DNA of 64,000 bases, taken from contig CAJMGO010000002.1 in the NCBI GenBank assembly GCA_905212975.1, positions 44,841 to 108,840 on the forward strand, in the 5' to 3' direction. The DNA comes from CAJMGO01 sp900557305 (lineage in GTDB: Bacteria; Bacillota_I; Bacilli_A; RF39; UBA660). The translations under genes and the position numbers were made by a program. Below, piece by piece: positions 8,246 through 17,337 of this stretch (position 1 is its first letter; every line of letters starts with the position of its first letter). The notes beneath the pieces are model-generated. The model had not been told where the DNA came from. It made no database searches and worked only from the letters and a program-made list of their open reading frames with translations.

Positions 8246-8266
8246 ATTATTTATCTATTTTTTTTA
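8241..8266 (+). terminator. Rho-independent terminator
   Basis: Stem AATAGAT / ATCTATT around the stop codon, then a run of eight T. Confidence 0.8.
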
Positions 8267-8303
8267 TACAAAATTATAAAAAATGTCGAAAAAAATCTAT
8301 ATA

Positions 8304-8314
8304 TGTGTTATAAT
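8304..8314 (+). promoter_or_regulatory. Extended -10 promoter of the sugar transferase gene
   Basis: TGTGTTATAAT; poor -35 (TGTCGA region). Confidence 0.55.
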
Positions 8315-8357
8315 CAAATTACAAAGAAAAACTAATAAAATAAGGGAATGGTAAATT

Positions 8358-9041
8358 ATGGATAATACACAAACAATAGATGTAATTGAAATAAATACAA
8401 AATCAAAAGAAAAAGTAAAATCAAAAAAACTATACTTTGCTGTAAAAAGATTATTCGATATATTAATATCTTTAATAGGAATGGTATTTATAATACCAAT
8501 AGCTCTTATTGTAAAAATATCTTATATTATTACTGGAGATTTCCATAGTATTTTTTATAGACAAAAAAGAATAGGAAAAAATGGTAAAAAAATATATATA
8601 TTTAAATTTAGAACAATGGTATATAATGCAGATGAGGAATTAAAAAAATTATTAAAGATAAAAAAATATAAAGAACAATGGAAACAAAATCAAAAATTGG
8701 ATAATGATCCTAGAATAACAAAAGCTGGTAAAGTATTAAGAAAATTATCTCTTGATGAAATACCACAATTTATAAATGTATTTATAGGAGATATGAGTTT
8801 AATAGGACCAAGACCACTTGTGGATGGTGAAATTGAAGAACATGATGGAAACCATGAAATATATGAAAGTGTTAAACCTGGTATAACAGGATGGTGGGCA
8901 GCCAATGGTAGAAGTGCAACTAATTATGAAAAAAGATTAGAATTAGAGTACTATTATGCAAAAAATTGCTCTATATCATTGGATATAAAATGTATATTTA
9001 GAACAATAAAAGCACTGATTACAAGACATGGTGCTAAATAA
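8358..9041 (+). CDS. Undecaprenyl-phosphate sugar-phosphotransferase (initiating transferase)
   Basis: 227 aa. This is a bacterial sugar transferase of the WbaP/PglC type, which moves a hexose-1-phosphate from a UDP-sugar to undecaprenyl phosphate and so starts the lipid-linked repeat unit. Seen: one membrane helix (about residues 30-55), FYRQKRIGKNGK, KFRTM, then DEIPQFINVFIGDMSLIGPR and the C-terminal GITGWWAANGRS. It is the short single-helix form, lacking the large N-terminal membrane domain of WbaP. It has its own promoter and terminator, so it is transcribed apart from the rest of the polysaccharide locus that begins downstream. The sugar cannot be read from sequence. Confidence 0.9.
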   Translation: MDNTQTIDVIEINTKSKEKVKSKKLYFAVKRLFDILISLIGMVFIIPIALIVKISYIITGDFHSIFYRQKRIGKNGKKIYIFKFRTMVYNADEELKKLLKIKKYKEQWKQNQKLDNDPRITKAGKVLRKLSLDEIPQFINVFIGDMSLIGPRPLVDGEIEEHDGNHEIYESVKPGITGWWAANGRSATNYEKRLELEYYYAKNCSISLDIKCIFRTIKALITRHGAK

Positions 9042-9065
9042 AAAGCTTATTTTTAGGCTTTTTTT
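9040..9065 (+). terminator. Rho-independent terminator
   Basis: Stem AAAAAGC / GCTTTTT with a T-rich tail just after the stop. Confidence 0.75.
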
Positions 9066-9095
9066 GTAGAAATATATCAAAATTAAGGTTATTTA

Positions 9096-9104
9096 TGTTA
9101 TAAT
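9096..9104 (+). promoter_or_regulatory. Extended -10 promoter of the main polysaccharide operon
   Basis: TGTTATAAT about 25 bases before the SD GAGGGAG; -35 not convincing. Confidence 0.55.
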
Positions 9105-9136
9105 GAACTTACTAGTAATAGAGGGAGTAAAACTTT

Positions 9137-9919
9137 ATGAATAAAAAAATAAAAGTAGTAATCGCAACTCATAAAAAATATGATATGCCTAGCGATAAGA
9201 TGTATTTACCACTTCAAGTTGGTGCTGAAGGTAAAAATGATTTAGGTTATGAAAAAGATAATACAAAAGATAATATATCTTTAAAAAATCCTTATTTTTG
9301 CGAACTTACAGGATTATATTGGGCATGGAAAAATTTAAAAGAAGATTATATAGGACTTGCTCATTATAGAAGACATTTTGCTTCAAAAAAGATAAATAAA
9401 AAAGATTTATTTAATAGTGTTTTAACGAAAGATGAAGCAAGTAAATTATTAAATAATACAGATATAATTGTTCCTAAAAAAAGGAATTACTATATAGAAA
9501 ACCTTTATTCTCACTATGAACATACTATGTATATTGAGCCATTAGATATTACAGGACAAATATTACAAGAAAGATATCCTGAGTACATGTTAGAATTTGA
9601 TAAATTAAAAACAAGAAGAAGTGCTCATATGTTTAATATGTTTATAATGAAGAAAGATAAATTAGATGAATATTGTACATGGTTATTTGATATTTTATTT
9701 GAACTTGAAAAAAGAGTGGATAATTCTAAATATGATAGTTTTCATGCAAGATTTTATGGAAGAGTATCAGAATTATTACTTGATGTATGGTTAAATACAA
9801 AAGGATATTCTTATAAAGAAGTAAAGGTAATAAGTATGGAAAAAGTAAATTGGTGGAAGAAAGGAACTAGCTTTTTGAAAGCTAAGTTTTTAGGTAAAAA
9901 ATATGGGAAAAGCTTCTAA
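9137..9919 (+). CDS. DUF4422 capsular polysaccharide protein (probable glycosyltransferase)
   Basis: 260 aa. The start KIKVVIATHKKYDMP, then LPLQVGA, CELTGLYWAWKNL and IGLAHYRRHF are the hallmark segments of DUF4422, a family found in capsule and exopolysaccharide loci and classed with glycosyltransferases. It is cytoplasmic with no membrane helix. It opens an operon that runs to the glf gene at 16.3 kb. The reading frame overlaps the next gene by 17 bases, so the two are probably translationally coupled. Acceptor and donor sugars are unknown. Confidence 0.8.
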   Translation: MNKKIKVVIATHKKYDMPSDKMYLPLQVGAEGKNDLGYEKDNTKDNISLKNPYFCELTGLYWAWKNLKEDYIGLAHYRRHFASKKINKKDLFNSVLTKDEASKLLNNTDIIVPKKRNYYIENLYSHYEHTMYIEPLDITGQILQERYPEYMLEFDKLKTRRSAHMFNMFIMKKDKLDEYCTWLFDILFELEKRVDNSKYDSFHARFYGRVSELLLDVWLNTKGYSYKEVKVISMEKVNWWKKGTSFLKAKFLGKKYGKSF

Positions 9920-11012
9920 AAAAAATCCAATTAGAGTATTACAAATCGGTATGCATGATAAAATCGGTGGGGTGGAAACCTACTTAATGAATTATTACAG
10001 AAATATTGATAAATCTAAAGTACAATTTGATTTTGTTTCGATATATGAAAAATTATGCTTTGAAGACGAAATAAAAAAAATGAAGGGTAAAATATATCAT
10101 ATAACTTCTATGAAGAAAAAACCTATTAAATATTATTATGGCTTAAAAAAAATCATTGCTGATAACAATTATAAAATAGTACATATAAATATGTTATCAG
10201 CAGCAAATATTTTGCCATTATTAATTGCTAAGAACATGAAAGTAAAAAATATTATTGCGCATTCACATAATACTAATACGCCTTCTGGATTACCAAGAAA
10301 ATTTTTAGATAAGTTGAATAGAAAAAAAATAACTAAAGCAAATCACTATTGGGCTTGCTCCAAAAAAGCGGGTATATGGTTGTTTGGCGAAAAATCAGTC
10401 GATAAAATAGAAATAATTAATAATGCAATAGATTATGATAAATTTTCATTTGATTTAGATCAGAGAAATTTAGTTAGGCAACAATTAAATATACAAAATA
10501 AATTTGTAATTGGAAATGTAGCACGTTTTTCTTATCAAAAAAATCAATCATTCTTAATAGATGTTTTTCACAAATTGCAAGAAAAAATTAATAATTCAAT
10601 TTTGTTATTAATAGGTGAAGGTGAATTAGAACAAGAATTAAAAAATAAAGTAGATAAATTAGGCTTAAATGATAAAGTGATTTTTTTTGGTACGACAAAT
10701 GATGTAGGAAAATATTTACAGGCAATGGATATATTTGTATTACCATCTTTATTTGAAGGATTACCTGTTACGGGAATTGAAGCTCAAGCAAGTGGTACTT
10801 ACTGCATATTTTCAAGTAATATAACAGAAGAAACAAAAATCAGCGACAATTGTAAGTTTGTTGATTTAAATGTTAATGATTGGGTTAATGCTATAGAAGA
10901 AATTTATATTAATGGTTATAAAAAAGAAAGTAGCAATATGACAGAAAAATATAATATTAGAATTGCAGCAAAAAAACTAGAAAAAAAATATATTGATATG
11001 TATAATGAATAA
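9903..11012 (+). CDS. GT4 family glycosyltransferase (EpsF-like)
   Basis: 369 aa, GT-B fold. The N-terminal domain opens with IRVLQIGMHDKIGGVETYL (nucleotide-independent loop GGVE), and the C-terminal donor domain contains VGNVARFSYQKNQSF, LLIGEGELEQEL and PSLFEGLPVTGIEAQASG, with the E-x7-E pair that contacts the nucleotide sugar. EpsF-type enzymes extend lipid-linked oligosaccharides on the cytoplasmic face. It is about one third identical by eye to the enzyme at 12879. SD AGGT lies inside the end of the preceding gene. The sugar is unknown. Confidence 0.88.
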   Translation: MGKASKKNPIRVLQIGMHDKIGGVETYLMNYYRNIDKSKVQFDFVSIYEKLCFEDEIKKMKGKIYHITSMKKKPIKYYYGLKKIIADNNYKIVHINMLSAANILPLLIAKNMKVKNIIAHSHNTNTPSGLPRKFLDKLNRKKITKANHYWACSKKAGIWLFGEKSVDKIEIINNAIDYDKFSFDLDQRNLVRQQLNIQNKFVIGNVARFSYQKNQSFLIDVFHKLQEKINNSILLLIGEGELEQELKNKVDKLGLNDKVIFFGTTNDVGKYLQAMDIFVLPSLFEGLPVTGIEAQASGTYCIFSSNITEETKISDNCKFVDLNVNDWVNAIEEIYINGYKKESSNMTEKYNIRIAAKKLEKKYIDMYNE

Positions 11013-11035
11013 TAAAAAATGGAGTTAAGATAATT

Positions 11036-12877
11036 ATGAAAATAAATTTAAAAAAAATTGATAATTATAAAATTATTTCTTTTGATATTTTTGATACTGC
11101 ATTAATTAGAGATGTTTCAACTCCAACTGATGTTTTTAAAATAGTTGAAACTATTAGTAAAAATAAAGGCTTTTTTGAAAAAAGGTGTAAAATAGAGAAA
11201 ATTGTAGCAGAAAAAAAAGGACTAATATCACCAACTTTAAATGATATTTATAATAATTTTTATGATGAAGCTGTAAAAAAAGTGGAGATTGAAGTTGAAA
11301 AGAGCATTTTACATGCTAATAAAGATATAAAAAAAATTTATGATTATTGCTTAAAAAAAAATAAAGATGTTATTTTTGTTTCAGATATGTATTTGAATGA
11401 AACCATATTATCAGATTTTTTAATAAGTAATGGATACACAAAATTCAAAAAAATCTTTGTTTCATCTGAGTATAATAAAACTAAGAGAAACGGTCAACTT
11501 TTTGACACTGTTATTAATGAATTAAAATGTAATGGAGATGACATACTGCACATTGGTGATTCTTTAAAAGCAGACTATATAGAACCAAAAAAACATCATA
11601 TTGGTTCAATTCTTTACAAGAAAAAGAAAGAAAAAATTAATGAAGAAAATCTAGAAAAAAATATAATACAAAAATTCATATATAATACTAGTTTAAATGA
11701 AGATGTTTTTTATAAATATGGTTATGAAAAATTGGGAATATTATTATACGGTTTTACAAATTGGTTAATAAAAGAAATAAATAATTTGAATATAAATAAT
11801 GTTTTTTTTCTTTCAAGGGATGGTTATATTTTAAAAAATGTGTTTGATGAATTGAATAATGATATAAATATTAAATCAAATTATTTATATGTTTCAAGAA
11901 GAAGTCTAAATATTCCAAACTTATGGAAAAATAGTGAGTTTAAAAATTTGAAAAACAATATTACGATGTCAAATGTTTTTGATGTTAAAACTTTTATAAA
12001 AAGATTAGGTTTAGAACCTTCTGGTTATGAAGAAAAACTAAAAATGTTTGATTTAAATATAGATGATGAATTAACTAAAGAAAATTTTGTTAACAATAAA
12101 AAATTAGAAAAATTTTATAGTGAAATAAAAAATGATGTAATTAATAATTCTATGCAAGAGTATAAATTAGTTGTTGAATACTTGAAACAAAATTCATTTA
12201 ATGGAAAAATAGCTATTGTTGATATAGGATGGCATGGAACAATGCAAAAACAACTTATAAAAATTTGTAAAAATTCTGGTATTAAAGTTGATATATATGG
12301 ATTTTATGTTGGACAAGAAAAAATAGTAGAAAATGGAAAAGGCTTTTTATTTAATGAAGGTGATAATCTTATCAATAAAATAGCTATAGCAGGTTCTTTT
12401 GGATTATTTGAATCATTCTTTTTAGGAAATCATGGGTCAGTAAAAAAGTATAAAAGTAATAATAAAAAAATAGTTCCTGTACTTCAAAAATACGAATTTC
12501 AAAAAAATGACATTAATTTAGAAAATTTGAAAAAAATTCAACTTGGAGCATTGGAATTTTGTCATACTTTAAATCAAAATAAAATAATTAAACATCTAAA
12601 TTTAAACAGCGAAGTATCTTTTTCATTTTTAAGAAATTTATGTATTAGTCCATCTTTATCAGATGTTAATAATTTAAAGAATATTAAATTTAATGATACA
12701 TATACCCAAGATATTGTATGCTTTAATGGCATTAGAAAGTATTTGTTTAATTTCAAAATGATGAAAAATGATTTCTATAAAAGTGTATGGAAAATAGGTT
12801 TTATAAAAAAATTTTTTAAGTTAAATTTACCATATTTTAAAATTTATTATAAAATAAAAAGCAAGGAGAAAGATTAA
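11036..12877 (+). CDS. COG5610-like HAD-superfamily protein, two-domain
   Basis: 613 aa. Residues 1-200 form a HAD hydrolase domain: ISFDIFDTALIRD (nucleophile Asp in DIFDT), VFVSDMYL (motif II Ser) and ILHIGDSLKADYIEP (motif IV Asp). Residues 210-600 are a second domain with NVFFLSRDGYILKNVFDEL, LYVSRRSLNIPNL and IAIVDIGWHGTMQKQL, features of the long COG5610 proteins found in polysaccharide loci. Their biochemical role is not established; a phosphatase or sugar-phosphate transfer role is plausible because the HAD catalytic residues are intact. The gene is in the middle of the glycosyltransferase operon, 23 bases after the preceding stop. Confidence 0.75.
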   Translation: MKINLKKIDNYKIISFDIFDTALIRDVSTPTDVFKIVETISKNKGFFEKRCKIEKIVAEKKGLISPTLNDIYNNFYDEAVKKVEIEVEKSILHANKDIKKIYDYCLKKNKDVIFVSDMYLNETILSDFLISNGYTKFKKIFVSSEYNKTKRNGQLFDTVINELKCNGDDILHIGDSLKADYIEPKKHHIGSILYKKKKEKINEENLEKNIIQKFIYNTSLNEDVFYKYGYEKLGILLYGFTNWLIKEINNLNINNVFFLSRDGYILKNVFDELNNDINIKSNYLYVSRRSLNIPNLWKNSEFKNLKNNITMSNVFDVKTFIKRLGLEPSGYEEKLKMFDLNIDDELTKENFVNNKKLEKFYSEIKNDVINNSMQEYKLVVEYLKQNSFNGKIAIVDIGWHGTMQKQLIKICKNSGIKVDIYGFYVGQEKIVENGKGFLFNEGDNLINKIAIAGSFGLFESFFLGNHGSVKKYKSNNKKIVPVLQKYEFQKNDINLENLKKIQLGALEFCHTLNQNKIIKHLNLNSEVSFSFLRNLCISPSLSDVNNLKNIKFNDTYTQDIVCFNGIRKYLFNFKMMKNDFYKSVWKIGFIKKFFKLNLPYFKIYYKIKSKEKD

Positions 12878-12878
12878 T

Positions 12879-13994
12879 ATGAAAAAAAAGAAGAAAAAAA
12901 TTTTGATTTTTGGAATGTCTTCTACTGTTGGAGGAGTTGAAAATTTTATATTAAATTTATATGAAAAGATTGATAAGGAAAATATTCAAATAGATTTTCT
13001 AGTAAGTAATAATTTAGAAGGAACGTATAGAGAAAAGCTTATTGATAAGTATCATGCAAAAGTCCATATTGTTCCAAGTATTAAAAAAAATCCTTTTAGA
13101 TGTATAAAGATGATAAAAAAGATTGCATTAACTGAAAATTATGATGTCGTTCATGTTAATTTATGTTCTGCATTACTTTTTTCTTATATTTTGATTTTAA
13201 AAAAGTATTCAAATAAGAATTTAAAGGTTATAACACATAGCCATAGTTCTGGAGAGTCTAATAAAATAAGAAAGGCTTTACATTACTTATTTAAACCATT
13301 TTTAATTAAAAATACAAATGTATTTATTGCATGTTCAAAGCTTGCTGGTAAATGGATGTATGGAAAAAAAATATCAAATTCAAGCAGACTTATAATAGTT
13401 AAAAATGCAATTGATGTAGATAAATTTTCTTATGATGATAATAAAAGACTAGCTTTTAGAAGAAAAAATAATTATGAAGAAAATGATTTTATAATAGGTC
13501 ATATTGGAAGATTTGAAGAAGTAAAAAATCATAAATTTATTATTGAAATGTTTCACAAATATCATGCAAATAATAAAAATTCAAAATTGCTTCTAGTTGG
13601 TGATGGGTCACTAAAGAGCGAAATAAAGAGCTTAGTTCACAGTTTAAATTTGGACTCGTCGGTTAATATATTAGATGTATCTTCTAATGTTGATTCAATA
13701 TATCAAGCATTAGATGTATTTATACTTCCTTCTTTATTTGAGGGACTACCAACAGTTGGAATTGAAGCTCAAGCAGCTGATTTGCCATGTGTATTTTCTA
13801 ATAATATTACAATTGAGGCTGATATAACAGGTAATGTAAAATTTTTACCATTAGATATTAATGAATGGGTAAATTGTATTGATGAAATTTCTTTTATGAA
13901 AAAAGGTAGAAAAAAAATAAAAAATAAAATAATAAAATCAGGCTATGATTTAAATACGGAAATATTAAAAATAGCAAAATTATATGAGGATTAA
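12879..13994 (+). CDS. GT4 family glycosyltransferase (EpsF-like), second copy
   Basis: 371 aa, GT-B fold. It contains KILIFGMSSTVGGVENFILN at the start, an acceptor-side ITHSHSSG, then IIGHIGRFEEVKNHKFI, LLVGDGSLKSEI and the donor-site PSLFEGLPTVGIEAQAAD with the E-x7-E pair. It is a paralogue of the enzyme at 9903: the same order of motifs, including ACSKLAGKWMYG versus ACSKKAGIWLFG. The two probably add successive sugars to one repeat unit. SD AAGGAG lies at the end of the previous gene, with one base between stop and start. Confidence 0.88.
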   Translation: MKKKKKKILIFGMSSTVGGVENFILNLYEKIDKENIQIDFLVSNNLEGTYREKLIDKYHAKVHIVPSIKKNPFRCIKMIKKIALTENYDVVHVNLCSALLFSYILILKKYSNKNLKVITHSHSSGESNKIRKALHYLFKPFLIKNTNVFIACSKLAGKWMYGKKISNSSRLIIVKNAIDVDKFSYDDNKRLAFRRKNNYEENDFIIGHIGRFEEVKNHKFIIEMFHKYHANNKNSKLLLVGDGSLKSEIKSLVHSLNLDSSVNILDVSSNVDSIYQALDVFILPSLFEGLPTVGIEAQAADLPCVFSNNITIEADITGNVKFLPLDINEWVNCIDEISFMKKGRKKIKNKIIKSGYDLNTEILKIAKLYED

Positions 13995-13997
13995 CTT

Positions 13998-15164
13998 ATG
14001 AAAATAATTTTAAGTAAAAGTTATTTATTGTTTTTGATTTTGCTTTTACCTTTTTTAGAACCTACATTATTTTCCTTATCTGATATTAATAAAATCTTTT
14101 TTGTATGGAAAGCGGTTTCAGTTATCATTATTTCATTTCTTTTAATAAAAAGAATATATAAACTTTCTAAAATTTCACTAATTATTATCTTTTATGAAAC
14201 AATAATTCTTTTTTCAACAATCATTAATAAAGGAAATATTTTTGACGCAGCAGGAGATGCCTTAGCAATCATTGCATTATGTATATTAATTGAAAATGGT
14301 TTAATTAAATTTGGAAAAAATAGAACTTTAAAACCAATTATATTGATTTTTTTGATATATTCAATAATTAATTTAATAGATGTGTTCATTAATTTTGATG
14401 GAAAAGATGTTAATAATAGTTTCTTTTTAGGAATGGATAACAGATTTATTTTTTACTTTTTACCAATGATATGTTTTTCTATTATTACAGAGGATGGCTC
14501 AAAAAAATCAAGATATTTGACAATAACATGTTTTATAATTTCTATTTTTACGATTATTTATACATGGAGTGTTGGTGCTTTAATTGGAATTATAATTTAT
14601 TTTATATATTTTATAATTTTAACATATAAAAAAACAAAGTATAAAAAAAATTTATTTGATTTCAATAAATGCTTTTTGATTATATGTTTAGTTAATATTT
14701 TATTAGTCGTATTCAAAATACAATATTTGTTTTCAGATATTATTATAAATGTTTTACATAAGGATCCAAATTTATCAGGCAGAACATATTTATGGAACAT
14801 TGGACTAAAAAAATTTTTACAAAGTCCATTTATTGGATATGGTATTAATAAGGAATATTTAATGTCTTATTTATGGGGATTAAATCACTATCATAATTAT
14901 TTTTTAAATTGCTTATATCAAGCAGGTGTTATTGGATTTTCAATTTTTGTTGGAATGAATATTATGACTGGAAATAAAATAAAAAAATATAATAATTCAA
15001 AAAATGTAAAAATAATTAGTTGTACTATAATTATAAGTTTAATATTATCATTAGTTGACACATTAGATTATCCATTTTTTTATGTTCTTTTTACATTAGG
15101 CTATAATGCTAATTATTTAATAGAAAATTCTAATTCAAATAGCAAAAATTATAAGGAGAAATAA
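13998..15164 (+). CDS. Wzy-like polysaccharide polymerase / O-antigen ligase family membrane protein
   Basis: 388 aa, about ten hydrophobic helices. The large extracytoplasmic loop between residues 250 and 300 carries GRTYLWNIGLKKFLQSPFIG, YGINKEY and LNHYHNYFLNCLYQAGVIG, which match the Wzy_C pattern (RxxxW, xGxG, HNxxL). Enzymes of this type polymerise flipped repeat units on the outer face, or ligate the glycan to an acceptor. Only one polymerase candidate and one flippase are in the locus, consistent with a Wzx/Wzy pathway. Codons here favour ATT and ATC for Ile, unlike the flanking genes. Confidence 0.8.
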   Translation: MKIILSKSYLLFLILLLPFLEPTLFSLSDINKIFFVWKAVSVIIISFLLIKRIYKLSKISLIIIFYETIILFSTIINKGNIFDAAGDALAIIALCILIENGLIKFGKNRTLKPIILIFLIYSIINLIDVFINFDGKDVNNSFFLGMDNRFIFYFLPMICFSIITEDGSKKSRYLTITCFIISIFTIIYTWSVGALIGIIIYFIYFIILTYKKTKYKKNLFDFNKCFLIICLVNILLVVFKIQYLFSDIIINVLHKDPNLSGRTYLWNIGLKKFLQSPFIGYGINKEYLMSYLWGLNHYHNYFLNCLYQAGVIGFSIFVGMNIMTGNKIKKYNNSKNVKIISCTIIISLILSLVDTLDYPFFYVLFTLGYNANYLIENSNSNSKNYKEK

Positions 15165-15167
15165 AAT

Positions 15168-16274
15168 ATGAAAAAATATGATTATTTAATAGTAGGTGCA
15201 GGACTATTTGGTTCTACATTTGCTAATTTAGCGCACAAACAAGGAAAGAAAGTACTAGTAATAGATAGAAGGGATCATATTGCAGGTAACATTTATACTG
15301 AAGAAGTTGAAGGTATTCAAGTACATAGATATGGTGCTCATATATTTCATACTGATTATAAAGATGTTTGGGATTATGTAAATTCATTTGTAGAATTTAA
15401 TAGATATACAAATAGTCCTGTAGCTAGAATTAATAATGAAATATATAATATGCCATTTAATATGAATACATTTGCTAAAATATGGAATGATGTATTTACT
15501 CCAGAAGATGCAATGAGACATATTAATGAAGAAAAGAAAGAAATAACTGGAGAACCTAAAAATCTAGAAGAACAAGCTATTAGTTTAGTAGGTAGAACAA
15601 TTTATGAAAAATTAATAAAAGGTTATACTGAAAAACAATGGGGAAGAAGTTGTACTGAACTTCCATCTTTTATCATTAAAAGATTACCTGTTAGATTAGT
15701 ATATGATAATAATTATTTTAATGATAGATATCAAGGTATTCCTATTGGAGGTTATACTAAACTAGTAGAAAAAATGTTAGATGGAATAGAAGTAAAATTA
15801 AATACTAATTTCTTTGATAATATAGAAGAATATAAAGAGATAGCTGATAAAATAGTATATACAGGACCAATAGATGAATATTTTAATTATTCTTTAGGTT
15901 CACTTGATTGGAGAAGCTTAAAATTTGATACAAAAGTATTAGATCAAACAAATTACCAAGGAAATGCAGTAGTAAATTATACGGGTCATGAAGTAGATTA
16001 TACAAGAGTAATAGAACATAAACATTTTGAATTTGATTCAACTAGTCCAAAAACAGTTATTACATTTGAATACCCAGCAGATTATAAAGAAGGTATGGAA
16101 AAATATTATACAGTAAATGATGATAAAAATAATGAATTAGCAGATAAATATAGAGAACTATCTAAAAAAGAAGAAAATGTAATATTTGGAGGAAGATTAG
16201 CTGAATACAAATATTATGATATGGATGATGTTATAAAATCAGCATTTGAATGTATCAAAGAAGAATTGAAGTAG
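15168..16274 (+). CDS. glf: UDP-galactopyranose mutase
   Basis: 368 aa, full length. This flavoenzyme converts UDP-galactopyranose to UDP-galactofuranose. Seen: FAD-binding DYLIVGAGLFGSTFA, VIDRRDHIAGN, the family signature YGAHIFHTD, and the substrate region YTEKQWGR and LPVRLVYDNNYFNDRYQG. The C-terminal VIFGGRLAEYKYYDMD is also typical. It predicts galactofuranose in the surface polymer, with galE (22.2 kb) supplying UDP-Gal. It closes the first half of the locus: a terminator and a new promoter follow. SD AAGGAG. Confidence 0.95.
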   Translation: MKKYDYLIVGAGLFGSTFANLAHKQGKKVLVIDRRDHIAGNIYTEEVEGIQVHRYGAHIFHTDYKDVWDYVNSFVEFNRYTNSPVARINNEIYNMPFNMNTFAKIWNDVFTPEDAMRHINEEKKEITGEPKNLEEQAISLVGRTIYEKLIKGYTEKQWGRSCTELPSFIIKRLPVRLVYDNNYFNDRYQGIPIGGYTKLVEKMLDGIEVKLNTNFFDNIEEYKEIADKIVYTGPIDEYFNYSLGSLDWRSLKFDTKVLDQTNYQGNAVVNYTGHEVDYTRVIEHKHFEFDSTSPKTVITFEYPADYKEGMEKYYTVNDDKNNELADKYRELSKKEENVIFGGRLAEYKYYDMDDVIKSAFECIKEELK

Positions 16275-16285
16275 TTCTTCTTTTT
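16259..16285 (+). terminator. Rho-independent terminator after glf
   Basis: Stem AGAAGAA / TTCTTCT overlapping the stop codon, then T-run. Confidence 0.75.
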
Positions 16286-16317
16286 AGGTGAAATTTATCG
16301 AAATTTGCCAAATAATA

Positions 16318-16326
16318 TGATATAAT
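16318..16326 (+). promoter_or_regulatory. Extended -10 promoter of the second polysaccharide operon
   Basis: TGATATAAT, 30 bases before the start of the GT2 gene; no good -35. Confidence 0.5.
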
Positions 16327-16356
16327 AAAATAGATTATATAGAATGGAGAAAATAC

Positions 16357-17337
16357 ATGAATGATGATATATTAGTAAGTGTATGTTGTATGACATATAA
16401 TCATGAAAAATATATAAAACAAACACTAGATGGATTTGTAAATCAAAAAACAAATTTCAAATTTGAAGTATTGGTTCATGATGATGCATCAACAGATAAT
16501 ACACAAAAAATTATAAAAGAATATGAAAAAAAATATCCAAATATTATAAAGGGAATTTACGAAAAAGAAAATCAATATTCAAAAGTTGGTAAAATAGTAC
16601 CATTAGTACTTGGAAAAATAAAAGGAAAATATTTTGCATTATGTGAGGGTGATGACTATTGGTGTGATGAAAATAAACTTCAAATGCAAGTGGACATTAT
16701 GGAAAAAGATGAAAATATAACTTTATGTTTTCATGGTAGCAAAATAATTACTGATTCAAACCAAAATGTGGAAAAGTTTTTTTGGTCACAAAAATATGAT
16801 GGATATATTCCAACAGAGATGTTTATAGAAGAGGGTGGACAATTTTGCCCAACAGCGTCATTAATGTTTAGAAGCAAAAATATGAAAAAATTACCTGATT
16901 ATTATATGAAATCAAGTGTTGGTGATTATCCTTTACAAGTATATAATTCATCTTGTGGTAAATCATATTATATAAATAAAAAAATGTGTGCATATCGATA
17001 TATAATCAACGGAAACTCATGGTCATCAAATTTTAATAAATATATAGAAAAAAGAATAAGCAATCATTTGAATGAGATTGAATGGTTACTTATGTTTAAT
17101 GAAGAAACAAGTGAAAAATATAAAAAGTCTGTATATAAAAGAATTTGTTTTAATTATATTAATTTAATAAATCTTGACAAAAAAAATAAAAAAGATTATT
17201 TAAAAAAGTATAAAAACTATTCTAAAATTATAGGTTCTAAAAGCAAAATGAAGAATAAATATTTGATTTTTAAGGCATTATTTCCTAAAAAAATAAAAAA
17301 ATTTATAAAAAAAATAATAGGTAAAGAAAATGAATAG
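16357..17337 (+). CDS. GT2 family glycosyltransferase
   Basis: 326 aa, GT-A fold. LVSVCCMTYNHEKYIKQTLD opens the domain; VLVHDDASTDNTQKII gives the nucleotide-binding Asp pair and ALCEGDDYWCDENKLQ the metal-binding DxD-like site. A C-terminal tail of about 60 Lys-rich residues may bring the protein to the membrane. It begins the second transcription unit of the locus, and its last eight bases overlap the flippase gene (translational coupling). The sugar transferred is unknown. Confidence 0.9.
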   Translation: MNDDILVSVCCMTYNHEKYIKQTLDGFVNQKTNFKFEVLVHDDASTDNTQKIIKEYEKKYPNIIKGIYEKENQYSKVGKIVPLVLGKIKGKYFALCEGDDYWCDENKLQMQVDIMEKDENITLCFHGSKIITDSNQNVEKFFWSQKYDGYIPTEMFIEEGGQFCPTASLMFRSKNMKKLPDYYMKSSVGDYPLQVYNSSCGKSYYINKKMCAYRYIINGNSWSSNFNKYIEKRISNHLNEIEWLLMFNEETSEKYKKSVYKRICFNYINLINLDKKNKKDYLKKYKNYSKIIGSKSKMKNKYLIFKALFPKKIKKFIKKIIGKENE

